A DNA stretch of 64,000 nucleotides. Source: Salinibacterium sp. M195 (GTDB lineage Bacteria; Actinomycetota; Actinomycetes; Actinomycetales; Microbacteriaceae). Below, in pieces: positions 53,593-62,739 of the stretch. The stretch lies in NCBI RefSeq assembly GCF_019443965.1, contig NZ_CP040814.1:682001-746000 (forward strand). Direction: 5' to 3'. Numbering within the stretch: position 1 is the stretch's first letter; the number at the start of each line of letters is the position of its first letter. The notes beneath the pieces are model-generated. The model worked only from the letters and a program-made list of their open reading frames with translations, searched no databases and was not told the DNA's origin. The translations under genes were made by a program, and so were the position numbers.

Positions 53593-55056
53593 ATGCGTCG
53601 AGTAATTGTCGTCGGAGCCGGAACCGCCGGGTGCATTGTTGCCGCACGCTTGTCTGAAGACGCAAGCACTTCGGTGCTCCTTCTTGACTCGGGCCCCGAC
53701 CGCGAACCTGGTGCTCAGCTTTCCGGGCTGCGCTCGCTGAACTGGATCGACGCATTGGGCGAGACTGCTGCGTTTTACCCTGATCTTTTCGCTAGCAAGC
53801 TCGAAGGCTCAGAACCCAAGCTCTACAACCGTGGCACCGGTGTTGGAGGTTCTGGAGCGGTCAACGCCATGCTGGCGCTTCCCGGCTTGCCCGAAGATTA
53901 CGACCGCTGGGCCCGCGACTTCGGGTGTGACCAGTGGTCGTGGGAGCAGGTCCAGCCCTGGCTCGAAGAACTCAAATCAGACCTTATTGTGTCGACAGAA
54001 GAAGAATTCACTCCAGTGGATCGGGCACTGCTCGACGCCGCTGAAAGACTTGACCTTCCGACCGGAGTGGATACTTACGGACCGCAGGACGGCAGCGGAC
54101 TGTTGTGGCGCAACGCCAACGCGAGTGGCCGTTTTTCGAGCCTCGAACGCTATTTGAACGAAGCTCGCAGTCGCGACAACCTCGTGATTCAGGGCAATAG
54201 TCAAACCGATCGGCTGCTCATCGAAGGTGACGTCGTCGTCGGTGTCGTGTTGGCCGATGGAACGGAGCTGCGCGCCGATGACGTAGTTCTGTGCGCCGGG
54301 GTCTTCGAAACTCCGGCCATTCTCTTGCGATCACACCTCACGCATCCGGCAATTGGAAAGAATCTGCAGGATCACCCGGCGGCGAGCGTTTACTTCACGC
54401 TCAAGCCAGAATTCCGAGAGGTCAATACGACCGGACCGTGCATTGGTGCGGTCATGCGTTTGTCGTCAAGTTTCGGGGCCGGCGACATCCATCTTCTTCC
54501 GCTTCACGGCACGCTACTCAACGGCACAGAGGCCGACCATGGCCTGATTATGGCGGCGTTGATGAAAGTAACGTCGAGCGGTGAACTGGAACTCAACCCG
54601 GAAAACCCCCTCGCGCCGCCCATAGTTCGCGAACGGATGCTGTCGACAGAGCAAGACCGAGCGGCGATGAAAGAGGCGATCGTTTATCTCGAGCAGGTAA
54701 TCGCCGCGCCAAGTTTTCAGCGGATTATCGAACGAGTTTTCATTGACGAACACGGAACACCACTCAGCGCCTTGCACGATGACGAATTCTTCGAGAGCTG
54801 GGTTCGCAGTTACGTCGGCGACTACTTTCACGCTTGCGGCACTGTTCGCATGGGCGAGGCGGGGGATCCGAATGCGGTTGTTGACCAGCAGGGTCGCCTC
54901 TATGGCCTCGCCAACATTCGCGTAATCGACGCGTCGATCATGCCTGACGTTCCGAGCGCGAATACCCACCTCCCCACTGCGCTGATCGCTGAACGCCTCA
55001 GTGCAGCAATGCGGGCTACTTCAGCAGCACCTACTCCAGCACCACAAGACGCGTAA
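53593..55056 (+). CDS. GMC-family oxidoreductase (MftG-like)
   Basis: 487 residues. FAD motif VVGAGTAGCIVAARLSED, GMC signature NRGTGVGGSGAVNAMLALPG, second signature VVLCAGVFETPAILLRS, and catalytic YFHACGTVRMGE with DVPSANTHLPTALIAE. GMC enzymes oxidise alcohols. Mycofactocin clusters include a short GMC protein, MftG, that re-oxidises the cofactor, and the pairing with the MftD-like gene just upstream is the reason for the comparison. The ATG at 53593 has GGAAGG upstream. Confidence 0.82.
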   Translation: MRRVIVVGAGTAGCIVAARLSEDASTSVLLLDSGPDREPGAQLSGLRSLNWIDALGETAAFYPDLFASKLEGSEPKLYNRGTGVGGSGAVNAMLALPGLPEDYDRWARDFGCDQWSWEQVQPWLEELKSDLIVSTEEEFTPVDRALLDAAERLDLPTGVDTYGPQDGSGLLWRNANASGRFSSLERYLNEARSRDNLVIQGNSQTDRLLIEGDVVVGVVLADGTELRADDVVLCAGVFETPAILLRSHLTHPAIGKNLQDHPAASVYFTLKPEFREVNTTGPCIGAVMRLSSSFGAGDIHLLPLHGTLLNGTEADHGLIMAALMKVTSSGELELNPENPLAPPIVRERMLSTEQDRAAMKEAIVYLEQVIAAPSFQRIIERVFIDEHGTPLSALHDDEFFESWVRSYVGDYFHACGTVRMGEAGDPNAVVDQQGRLYGLANIRVIDASIMPDVPSANTHLPTALIAERLSAAMRATSAAPTPAPQDA

Positions 55057-55097
55057 CCAATAACTACCCAGTGATCGTCCAGAAAGGACCCCGGCTG

Positions 55098-56405
55098 ATG
55101 ACAGCTTCAACACAGTCCGAAAACAGCCTCGCCACGTGGGAGCGCGCACGCCAAGTTGTTCCGCGCGGAGTGTCCTCCGGGCACCGCGTCGGGTGGGACC
55201 AAGTCTTCGTGAAGGCTGCCGGCGCCTACGTATGGGATGAGCAGGGCAACAAGTACCTCGACTACATCAACTCATGGGGGCCGATCATTCTCGGTCACTG
55301 TGACGCGCGGGTCAACGAAGCCGTTTTCGCCGCTGCCAGCACGTGTGACTTGACCGGTGTTGGCCCGCAGTCGGGCGAGTATGAGCTGGCAGAAAGAATC
55401 ACTTCTCTCGTGCCCTCGGCCGACAAGGTCGCGTTTTGCACCTCGGGTACTGACGCCACCATGCACGCGGCTCACATCGCCCGTGCAGCGACCGGCCGCG
55501 TCAAGATTCTCAAGTTCCACGGTTCGTATCACGGCTGGAGTGATGTTCTTGCCGTGGGAAGCTCGCGGGCAGACCTCACCGACACGTCCCCGCTTGCCAC
55601 CGCGAATAGCGCTGGGCTGCACCCCGGCGCTGTCGCTGATGTAGTCGTTGTTGAGTGGAATGACTTCGAGGGGCTCCGCGCTGCATTCGATCAGCACGGT
55701 AGTGAACTTGCCGCAGCTTTCTCTGAGGGCTACGTGCACAGCTTCGGTTGCGTTCCGGCCGCGCCCGGCTTTCTCGAATTGCTCCGCGAGCTGTGCACGA
55801 AGCACGGAGCCGCACTGGTCTTCGACGAAGTCAAGACAGGCTTCCGGGCAGCACTCGGCGGCTACCAGTCCGTCGCGGGTGTCCTGCCCGACCTCACCGC
55901 TTTCGCTAAGGCGATGGCAAACGGGTACTCGATCGCGGCGCTTGCGGGCTCCGACGATCTGATGGGCCACTTGGGCGCCTACTCAAAGAACGAAGCGACA
56001 ATCGACGGTACCTATAACGGCAACCCGTACTCGGTCGCGGCGGCAAACAAGACTCTCGAAATCATGGAATCGGAAGATGTGATCACGCATCTCTACGACC
56101 TCGGTAGTCGACTTCGCGCTGGCATAACGGATGCGATCGCGGATGCCGGAATCGACGCGTGCGTTTCGGGAATCGGCTCTGAGTGGACCGTCTACTTCCG
56201 CAAGGAACTGCCGACGAACTTCCGTCAGGCCATGGAATCCAACACCGAACAGTACGCCAAATACCACAGTTCCCTGCTCTCGCAGGGAATTCTGGAGCCC
56301 GCCTTCGCAACTGGTGACCGGCGGCTCAATGCATCGACGACGCACGACGACATCGATCGCACAATTGACGCCAACCGCGTCGCCCTGCGGGCAGCAATGC
56401 TCTAA
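55098..56405 (+). CDS. Class III aminotransferase, glutamate-1-semialdehyde aminomutase-like
   Basis: 435 residues. The PLP region is FCTSGTDATMHAAHIARA, FHGSYHGWSD, LVFDEVKTGFR and the Schiff-base Lys in AFAKAMANGYSIAALAG. The subgroup includes glutamate-1-semialdehyde aminomutase (haem pathway) and beta-amino-acid aminotransferases such as beta-phenylalanine aminotransferase. Setting and a second aminotransferase nearby favour catabolism of a beta- or omega-amine rather than HemL. The ATG at 55098 has AAAGGA upstream. Confidence 0.85.
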   Translation: MTASTQSENSLATWERARQVVPRGVSSGHRVGWDQVFVKAAGAYVWDEQGNKYLDYINSWGPIILGHCDARVNEAVFAAASTCDLTGVGPQSGEYELAERITSLVPSADKVAFCTSGTDATMHAAHIARAATGRVKILKFHGSYHGWSDVLAVGSSRADLTDTSPLATANSAGLHPGAVADVVVVEWNDFEGLRAAFDQHGSELAAAFSEGYVHSFGCVPAAPGFLELLRELCTKHGAALVFDEVKTGFRAALGGYQSVAGVLPDLTAFAKAMANGYSIAALAGSDDLMGHLGAYSKNEATIDGTYNGNPYSVAAANKTLEIMESEDVITHLYDLGSRLRAGITDAIADAGIDACVSGIGSEWTVYFRKELPTNFRQAMESNTEQYAKYHSSLLSQGILEPAFATGDRRLNASTTHDDIDRTIDANRVALRAAML

Positions 56406-56451
56406 CAGGACACAGCACGTTCCTTCCACAACACTAAGAGATAGGTATGAC

Positions 56452-57699
56452 ATGAATACCCAGAAATCACGGCGTGCAGGTAAAGCACGTTCTCTGCTTG
56501 CTGTCGGCACAATCGCGGTCATCGCGCTGAGCGGCTGCGCCGCCGGGGGAGGCTCCGAGAGTGATGAGAATGAAATCGTCATCGGTATGGCACTTTCGCA
56601 AAGTGGCAACATGGCACCGTTCGATGTCGAACCAGGCAATGCGGCGCTCCTGAAGATCGACGAGATCAATGCGGCCGGTGGAATCAACGGGATGCAGGTT
56701 CGTGCGATCGTCAAGGACGTTCGCTCTGACCAGGCCACCGTCGGCACCGTCGCGACAGAGCTAATATCTGACGGCATTGACTTGCTGGTCACTCCTTGTG
56801 ACTTCGACCTCAGTGCTCAGGGTGCTTTGAACGCTCAGGCTGCTGAAGTTCCTGCAGTGTCGATCTGCGCTGGTGACCCCAAGATGGCTGACAGCACAAC
56901 GCTCGGCGACTTTGTCTTCTCGGCTAACGCCGGCAGCGACGTCGAAGGATCCACTGGGGCTTCTTGGGCCTACGAGCAGGGGTGGGCATCCGCTTACCTG
57001 CTTCAAGACGAAAGCATCGAGTACACCAAGTCGGCAGGTCGATACTTTCAGGCGAAGCTCGAAGAGCTCGGCGGAACAGTAGTCGGCAACGACAGCTTTC
57101 CCGGCGGCGACAATGTTGACGTGAGCAGTCAGATTTCTCGGTTGAAGAGCGACATCGGCAACGTTGACTTCATTTACGTAGCGAGCTGGAACCCCGGTGC
57201 GGCTACCGCCATCCGCCAGATCCGCGATGCGGGAATTGAGACTCCGATTGTCGGACCAGCAGCCCTTGACGGTCAACTGTTGCTCGACATCGTTGGCGAC
57301 GTAGATGAGGTCTACTACACGCCATTCGCTTGCTACGAATACTGCTCTGGCCAAGACTCCACTGACTTGGATGATTTCGTCACCAACTACACGGCAAAGT
57401 TCGACGCACCGCCGTCGACCAGCTACGCACTGCTCGGCTACAACATGATGATTGCGCTTGCAGCCTCACTCGAGAGCGCTGACTCGCTCGATGGTCCGGT
57501 ATTACGCGACGCGATGGAAAACAGCAGCGCCGTTGAAACGCCAATTGGTCCCGCTACCTATTTCTCCTCAACCTGCCACAAGATCACTGACATGCCTTTG
57601 TCCGTGGTGAAGGTCAGTGGGGGATCCGTAACGTTCGTCGAACAGCACAGCATCGACGGCATCCCCGACCTCGGTGACGGAAACTCCTGCGCCGCCTAG
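56452..57699 (+). CDS. Branched-chain-type ABC substrate-binding lipoprotein (LivK family)
   Basis: 415 residues. The lipoprotein signal ends IALSGCAAGG. The mature domain is the Leu/Ile/Val-binding type I fold: GMALSQSGNMAPFDVEPGNA, LLKIDEINAAGGINGMQVRA, IVKDVRSDQATVGTVATELI. It contains additional cysteine pairs (TPCDFD, ACYEYCSGQD) that could form disulfides outside the cell. Its permeases and ATPases lie at 60.4-63.8 kb, separated by two catabolic genes. Many LivK relatives bind amides, amines or aromatic acids. Confidence 0.9.
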   Translation: MNTQKSRRAGKARSLLAVGTIAVIALSGCAAGGGSESDENEIVIGMALSQSGNMAPFDVEPGNAALLKIDEINAAGGINGMQVRAIVKDVRSDQATVGTVATELISDGIDLLVTPCDFDLSAQGALNAQAAEVPAVSICAGDPKMADSTTLGDFVFSANAGSDVEGSTGASWAYEQGWASAYLLQDESIEYTKSAGRYFQAKLEELGGTVVGNDSFPGGDNVDVSSQISRLKSDIGNVDFIYVASWNPGAATAIRQIRDAGIETPIVGPAALDGQLLLDIVGDVDEVYYTPFACYEYCSGQDSTDLDDFVTNYTAKFDAPPSTSYALLGYNMMIALAASLESADSLDGPVLRDAMENSSAVETPIGPATYFSSTCHKITDMPLSVVKVSGGSVTFVEQHSIDGIPDLGDGNSCAA

Positions 57700-57745
57700 T
57701 TATTGCAGTGCACCTCCGCTCGACACAACAGTAAAAGGAAATTAG

Positions 57746-58984
57746 ATGAGTACCTCACCACACACAGAGATGACCGAAGCAGAACTATTCGAGCTCTCAG
57801 ACCGGTGGGTTACCCACAACTACAATCCTTTGAAAGTCGTGATCGCTTCGGGCGAGGGTGCGGTTCTCACCGACGTCAATGGCAAAGAGTATCTGGACTT
57901 TTTGGCCAGCTATTCCGCGTCAAACTTCGGGCACGGTCATCCTGAGATTGTCAGCGCAATGGAAACGCAGTTGCGCAAAGTCGCGCTGACATCTCGGGCT
58001 TACCACCACGATCAGCTCGCTCCGTTTGCCGAGAAGCTCGCAACGCTGGTGGGCAAAGACATGGTCTTGCCGATGAACACCGGTGTTGAGGCCGTGGAGT
58101 CGGCGATCAAGGTCGCGCGCAAATGGGGTTACGTCGTCAAGGGTGTGCCGGCCGGGATGGCCAACATCATCGTTGCCGACGGCAACTTTCACGGGCGCAC
58201 AACCACAGTCGTCTCTTTTTCTGATGACGAGTCAGCCCGCGAGGGATTCGGTCCATTCACCCCGGGCTTCCGATCTGTGCCGTTCGGCGATGAGGCTGCG
58301 CTCGAGGCGGCGATCGATGAGAACACGGTTGCCGTGCTCATCGAGCCCATCCAGGGCGAAGCAGGCGTGGTGATTCCGCCCGAGCAGTATCTTGTTCGCG
58401 TACGTGAGATCACGAGCGAGCACAATGTCCTCTTCATTGCGGATGAGATCCAGTCGGGTCTCGGCCGCACCGGAAAGACCCTCGCGATGCAGCATGTCGG
58501 GGTTGAGCCGGATCTCTATCTTTTGGGCAAGGCCCTCGGCGGAGGAGTAATGCCTGTGTCGGCTGTTGTCGGCAATCAGGATGTGTTGGGTGTGCTGAAG
58601 CCGGGTGACCACGGCAGCACATTCGGCGGTAATCCTCTGGGCGCCGCGGTCGGCAGCATGGTCGTTGATCTGCTGAATACTGGCGAGTACCAAGAGCGTG
58701 CAGCCACATTGGGTGTTGTTCTTGAACGTGAACTGCGAACGCTTATTGGCTCAGGAGTGCTCGCGGTGCGCGTGCGCGGACTCTGGGCGGGCATCGATAT
58801 TGATCCAGCCCTCGCGAGTGGGCGCGAAATCTGCGAACGCCTGATGCTGAGGGGAGTGCTGGCCAAAGATACGCATGGCTCGACCGTGCGCTTCTCCCCA
58901 CCACTTGTCATCTCCGAGACGCAGCTGCTCTACGGCATTGAGCAGCTTCGAGCCGTCTTGCTGGAGTTGACCGAGCGCGGCTAA
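57746..58984 (+). CDS. Ornithine-oxo-acid transaminase-like class III aminotransferase
   Basis: 412 residues. RocD landmarks: YSASNFGHGHPEIVSAMETQ, TSRAYHHDQLAPFAEKLA, NTGVEAVESAIKVARKWGY, FHGRTTTVVSFSDDE, IADEIQSGLGRTG and the PLP-Lys GKALGGGVMPVSA. RocD transfers the delta-amino group of ornithine to 2-oxoglutarate, giving glutamate-semialdehyde. The match to RocD is stronger than to other class III enzymes, though omega-amines are possible. Ends at a strong hairpin. Confidence 0.88.
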   Translation: MSTSPHTEMTEAELFELSDRWVTHNYNPLKVVIASGEGAVLTDVNGKEYLDFLASYSASNFGHGHPEIVSAMETQLRKVALTSRAYHHDQLAPFAEKLATLVGKDMVLPMNTGVEAVESAIKVARKWGYVVKGVPAGMANIIVADGNFHGRTTTVVSFSDDESAREGFGPFTPGFRSVPFGDEAALEAAIDENTVAVLIEPIQGEAGVVIPPEQYLVRVREITSEHNVLFIADEIQSGLGRTGKTLAMQHVGVEPDLYLLGKALGGGVMPVSAVVGNQDVLGVLKPGDHGSTFGGNPLGAAVGSMVVDLLNTGEYQERAATLGVVLERELRTLIGSGVLAVRVRGLWAGIDIDPALASGREICERLMLRGVLAKDTHGSTVRFSPPLVISETQLLYGIEQLRAVLLELTERG

Positions 58985-58996
58985 ACGTCGCGAACT

Positions 58997-59041
58997 AGTT
59001 CGTCGTCTCCGTTCGCTTGCGCGCAACCGAGACGACGAACT
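58997..59041. terminator. Strong bidirectional terminator between transaminase and amidohydrolase
   Basis: A perfect 13-base stem AGTTCGTCGTCTC / GAGACGACGAACT with a 19-base loop that can pair further. It fills the whole gap between two convergent genes, overlapping neither coding region beyond a few bases. Confidence 0.8.
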
Positions 59042-59047
59042 CAGTTA

Positions 59048-60214
59048 TCAGCTCGTGGGTAGCTGGTACACGCGCTGTGCGTTGTCACGACCGGTCAGTG
59101 ACGCAACGCGCTTCGCGTCGGCGAGAGACCAGTCGCCGTCATCAACCAGATGAGACAACACGCGTGTCATGCCGCGCCGCCAGAGGGCAGCGCCGATGGA
59201 GTGAAGTTCGGGCAATCCCCACGCATCGGTAGAGAACAGCACCTTACTGAAAGGCGCGAGCTCGAGGCTCTCGGCGATAACGCGATCTGAGGCCGCTCCG
59301 CTGTAGTTGATGGCTAACCCAACGTCGAAGTACACGCGGGAGAAAACTTGAGCGAGATAGCCAGCTTCGCGATGGTATGGGTAGCAGTGCAAGAGCATGA
59401 CGTCTGAGTAGTCGGCAGGAAGCAGTCTGAGCCACGGGGTGAGCAGCAGCGGATTGCAGCGCTCCAGGTCGATATCGGCGTCGCCGTAGCCGGCGTGGAG
59501 CTGAACGGGAAGCCCGGTGCTCACGGCCTTCCAGAGCAACGCTCGAAGAAGTACGGGATGGGAAACGCGGAACGGTCCAGCGGTGGTGCTCGTGAGCCAT
59601 TCCTGGGCGGCTGTGGTGAAATCGTCGCGGTGGGGCCTGGCCGGATCGAAATCGAAACCGAAGCGATAGGCAATGATGCTCTTGAATCCCACCGCTGTGG
59701 TGGCCGCTGCGGCCAGCGCGGCGTCGAAGGCATCCTCCAACGCGTCTGCCCCCACTCCGGCGGTGACGAGGCCCTCAAGTAGCGTTTCTAGTCGAACAAC
59801 TTCGTGCACGCGTTGGGCGGCTAGTGTGCCAAATTCTTCGAGGGTGGTGAGGCTCCGCTCTGAGTGCTCCGTCTGGATGACACCAGTGTCAACGATGGAC
59901 TCAGAAATGCCGGAAGTTCGTAAGAGCCGGCGAGCGATCTCGTCGGATCCCCATTGCGCGCGTGCCGCCCAATAGGAGTCGGCGCTGGCATGCTCGGGCA
60001 GGTCAAAGTGCGGGGCGCAGTACTTGCGAACGGCGAAGCCTACTTGAGAATCGAACTGGGTCATCCACGGCGGTATCGGCTCGGATGATTCTGTGAGGTG
60101 CGACTCGAACTCGCTGCGGCTGAGATCAGGGATCAACGTTCCGTGAACGTGGTGGTCGATCAGCGAAAGTTCACTGATGTGCTCGGCGATCTCTGAGTTT
60201 TCATTCATTTTCAT
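59048..60214 (-). CDS. Amidohydrolase family protein, FluG N-terminal-like
   Basis: 388 residues. Metal-binding SLIDHHVHGTL (HxH) is near the N-terminus; later VQLHAGYGDADIDLERCNPL, VMLLHCYPYHREAGYLAQV and VLFSTDAWGLPE provide the remaining His and Asp ligands. This layout matches the amidohydrolase part of FluG and gamma-glutamylanilide-type hydrolases. The true start is ATG 60214 (MKMNENSEIAEHISELSL); the open frame upstream to 60328 is spurious. It is divergent from the LivGFHM operon. Confidence 0.82.
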   Translation of the reverse strand: MKMNENSEIAEHISELSLIDHHVHGTLIPDLSRSEFESHLTESSEPIPPWMTQFDSQVGFAVRKYCAPHFDLPEHASADSYWAARAQWGSDEIARRLLRTSGISESIVDTGVIQTEHSERSLTTLEEFGTLAAQRVHEVVRLETLLEGLVTAGVGADALEDAFDAALAAAATTAVGFKSIIAYRFGFDFDPARPHRDDFTTAAQEWLTSTTAGPFRVSHPVLLRALLWKAVSTGLPVQLHAGYGDADIDLERCNPLLLTPWLRLLPADYSDVMLLHCYPYHREAGYLAQVFSRVYFDVGLAINYSGAASDRVIAESLELAPFSKVLFSTDAWGLPELHSIGAALWRRGMTRVLSHLVDDGDWSLADAKRVASLTGRDNAQRVYQLPTS

Positions 60215-60272
60215 CACTCGTCCCTGTGCGAAGCACCAGCGTAGCGGGGGGTTGCGCGATTCACCGGTGATA

Positions 60273-60294
60273 CCGTAACTTACGTTACATACGG
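60273..60294. promoter_or_regulatory. Candidate operator in the amidohydrolase/livG control region
   Basis: GTAAC-ttac-GTTAC (60275-60288) is nested in CCGTA...TACGG (60273-60294), just upstream of a candidate promoter. The two palindromes are offset by 2 bases, so one protein dimer or two overlapping sites are possible. Confidence 0.35.
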
Positions 60295-60298
60295 ATAT

Positions 60299-60352
60299 TT
60301 GAGCAGCCAATCCTAATGATGGTAACATTGCTCACAGCAGGCATTAAGGATT
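60299..60352 (+). promoter_or_regulatory. Candidate livG promoter flanked by inverted repeat
   Basis: TTGAGC (60299-60304), 18 bases, TAACAT (60323-60328), followed by livG at 60382. AATCCTAATG (60309-60318) and CATTAAGGATT (60342-60352) form an imperfect inverted repeat that brackets the -10 box. The -10 is the same hexamer as that of the amidohydrolase promoter at 42272. Confidence 0.35.
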
Positions 60353-60381
60353 GACCCAACAACGGAGTGTGGTCGAAGACG

Positions 60382-61128
60382 ATGACGACAGCAACAGAAG
60401 TCCCGCAGGTGGAGACGCTGCAACTCGTCGACGGCGGGATGAACTTCGATGGCGTCCAGGCGCTCGAAGACGTCTCAATCTCGGTGAAAAGCGGAGAAGT
60501 AGTCGGCCTGATCGGTCCCAACGGCTCAGGCAAGACCACGACCCTTAATCTCGTCAGTGGCATGCTTCACCCGACCACCGGCCGGGTAATGCTCGGAGAC
60601 AAAGATCTCACGCGGATGTCAATGCGCAAGAGGGCGCGCATCGGAATCGTCCGTACGTTCCAGAGCGTTCGCGTTTTTGGGCGACTCACCGTCGCCGAGA
60701 ACATCGAGGTAGCGGCTCTTGGCTGCGGCATGCGCCGCCACGAAGCCCGTGAGCTGACGGAAGAACTTCTCGAAGAACTCAATCTTGAGTCGGTAGCGAA
60801 CACGGCAGCAGAATCCTCGCCCGCTGGGCTCATCCGAACAATCGGTATAGCGCGGGCGCTAGCAACCCGCCCCAAATTTCTCCTGCTTGACGAGCCGGCC
60901 GCTGGCCAAAACGAGTCAGAGGCCGTCGAGCTCATCGAGGCCATCCGCAACATTTCGCGTCGACGTGCCTGCGGGGTGTTGCTTGTAGAGCACGACATGT
61001 CGGTGGTGATGAGCACGTGCGACCGGCTCCACGTTCTCGATAGCGGCCGCACCGTCATCGCCGGGTTGCCCCAGGACATCCGGCACGATCCACAAGTGGT
61101 CGAAATCTACTTCGGAAAGCGGCACTGA
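60382..61128 (+). CDS. Branched-chain-type ABC ATPase, LivG family
   Basis: 248 residues. Walker A GLIGPNGSGKTTTLNLVSG and Walker B FLLLDEPAAGQNESE are intact. The signature, usually LSYGQQRRLEIARAL, reads SPAGLIRTIGIARAL: the Gly stays but Ser and Gln are replaced. Similar loosened signatures occur in some LivG homologues. I used ATG 60382; an upstream GTG at 60367 is possible. First gene of the livGFHM unit. Confidence 0.88.
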   Translation: MTTATEVPQVETLQLVDGGMNFDGVQALEDVSISVKSGEVVGLIGPNGSGKTTTLNLVSGMLHPTTGRVMLGDKDLTRMSMRKRARIGIVRTFQSVRVFGRLTVAENIEVAALGCGMRRHEARELTEELLEELNLESVANTAAESSPAGLIRTIGIARALATRPKFLLLDEPAAGQNESEAVELIEAIRNISRRRACGVLLVEHDMSVVMSTCDRLHVLDSGRTVIAGLPQDIRHDPQVVEIYFGKRH

Positions 61129-61129
61129 A

Positions 61130-61867
61130 ATGCTTCTAGAGATCAACGACCTATTCGTTCGCTACGGCAAGTCAGTGATGGCGCTTCAAGGGGCATCGCT
61201 CGAAGTCGGAGAGGGCGAACTTGTCTCCCTCATTGGCCAAAACGGAGCCGGCAAATCGACCCTTCTCAAGTCAATTGTGGGAATCGCGCCCGTGTACTCG
61301 GGGTCGATCACCTATGACGGTGCCGCGGTCACCGACAAAAAGTTTTCGGTCATCAAGAACCGCATCGCCTATGTTCCCGAAGATCGCGGAGTGTTCTCGA
61401 GTCTCACCGTGGGTGAGAACCTTCGTCTCGGCGCAGTTTCCCGAAAAGACAAGCGGAACATTGACGCTGACATCGAGCGGGAGCTCGCTCGATTCCCCAT
61501 CCTTGAGGAGTACTGGAGCCGGGGAGCCAGCTTGCTCTCGGGAGGAGAACAACAGCAGCTTGCGATCGCCCGAGCGCTTCTCTTGCGCCCGAAACTTCTC
61601 CTTCTTGACGAGCCAACGCTGGGGCTCGCCCCGATCATCGTGGATCTGATCTTTGACGTTATCGAACAACTTCGCGACGAAGGCGTGACCATCCTGCTCG
61701 TCGAGCAAAACGCTGTGCGATCAATCGAAGTATCGAACCGCTCCTACGTTATGCAAGCCCCGGGCAAGATTCTGGGCAGTGGAAACGCAAAAGAGCTCGC
61801 AGCCAATGACGCCGTCGTTGACTACCTCGGGTTCTCGCCAACCGGATTGATGGGTGACTCAGAATGA
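61130..61867 (+). CDS. Branched-chain-type ABC ATPase, LivF family
   Basis: 245 residues. Walker A IGQNGAGKSTLLKS, signature LLSGGEQQQLAIARALL and Walker B LLLLDEPTLGLAP are complete, and the LivF-type AYVPEDRGVFSSLTVGENLR is present. Starts 1 base after livG stop and overlaps livH by 4 bases. It forms the ATPase pair with LivG. Confidence 0.92.
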   Translation: MLLEINDLFVRYGKSVMALQGASLEVGEGELVSLIGQNGAGKSTLLKSIVGIAPVYSGSITYDGAAVTDKKFSVIKNRIAYVPEDRGVFSSLTVGENLRLGAVSRKDKRNIDADIERELARFPILEEYWSRGASLLSGGEQQQLAIARALLLRPKLLLLDEPTLGLAPIIVDLIFDVIEQLRDEGVTILLVEQNAVRSIEVSNRSYVMQAPGKILGSGNAKELAANDAVVDYLGFSPTGLMGDSE

Positions 61868-62739
61868 TCTTGCAAATCATCGTCGACATGGTGGGCCTCG
61901 GCGCCACCTACGCGTTGCTCACCATTGGCATTGCTCTTCTCTTTGGCATCTTGGGACTGATGAACTTCGCTTACGGCGAGATCATCATGATCGGTGCTTT
62001 CGCGATGTACCTTTTCAAGGACTACCCTTGGTTTGTTGGGGCGCTCGCTGCCGTTGTTTTTGCGGTCGTCGTCTCGGTGCTCACTGAGCGCCTAGCGTTC
62101 AGGCCGCTAAGAAACGCTGACCCGGTGACGTTAATGATTGCGTCGTTCGCTGTGAGCTTGGCACTGCAAAGCGTGATGCGGATGACCGTCCTTCCCCGCA
62201 CGCAGGGCGTTCCCCCTCAGCCGTTCTTGACGGAGTCGATCACTGTTTTCGGTATTCGGGTCACTGTCCTTCAGATCGTCACCCTGGTGCTGTGTGGCGT
62301 GCTGCTCGGTGGTCTTGCGCTGCTGATGAAGAAAACCCCTCTCGGTGTGCAGCTCAGAGCATCCGCTGAAAACTTTCAAGTGGCTAAGTCGCTGGGAGTA
62401 AAAGGCAGCTTCGTCATCATGAGTGCCTTCGCGATCGCCGGAGTTATGGCCGCAGCATCAGGAATCATCCTGGTAGCGCGGCAAGGTGCTGTATCGGCAG
62501 AGATGGGGCTCACCCCACTGCTCATCGGCATTGTCGGCGCCGTCGTTGGCGGAATGAGCAACCTCAAGGGCGCTGCTCTCGGCGGGCTCCTGTTGGGCAT
62601 GGGCACTGGGTTGCTTGAGGCAACACTGCCGACAGACCTCATCGCCTTCCGAGACGCCTTCCTCTACTCGGCCGTCATGGTCGTCTTGGTTATCCGCCCG
62701 CAAGGGCTTCTCTCGGGAACGAAGGTGCGCACATCATGA
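61864..62739 (+). CDS. Branched-chain-type ABC permease, LivH family
   Basis: 291 residues with eight membrane helices. The family motif LMNFAYGEIIMIGAFAMYL is near the N-terminus; the ATPase-contact region is VQLRASAENFQVAKSLGVKG. It overlaps the LivF stop and the LivM start by 4 bases each. Confidence 0.93.
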   Translation: MILQIIVDMVGLGATYALLTIGIALLFGILGLMNFAYGEIIMIGAFAMYLFKDYPWFVGALAAVVFAVVVSVLTERLAFRPLRNADPVTLMIASFAVSLALQSVMRMTVLPRTQGVPPQPFLTESITVFGIRVTVLQIVTLVLCGVLLGGLALLMKKTPLGVQLRASAENFQVAKSLGVKGSFVIMSAFAIAGVMAAASGIILVARQGAVSAEMGLTPLLIGIVGAVVGGMSNLKGAALGGLLLGMGTGLLEATLPTDLIAFRDAFLYSAVMVVLVIRPQGLLSGTKVRTS

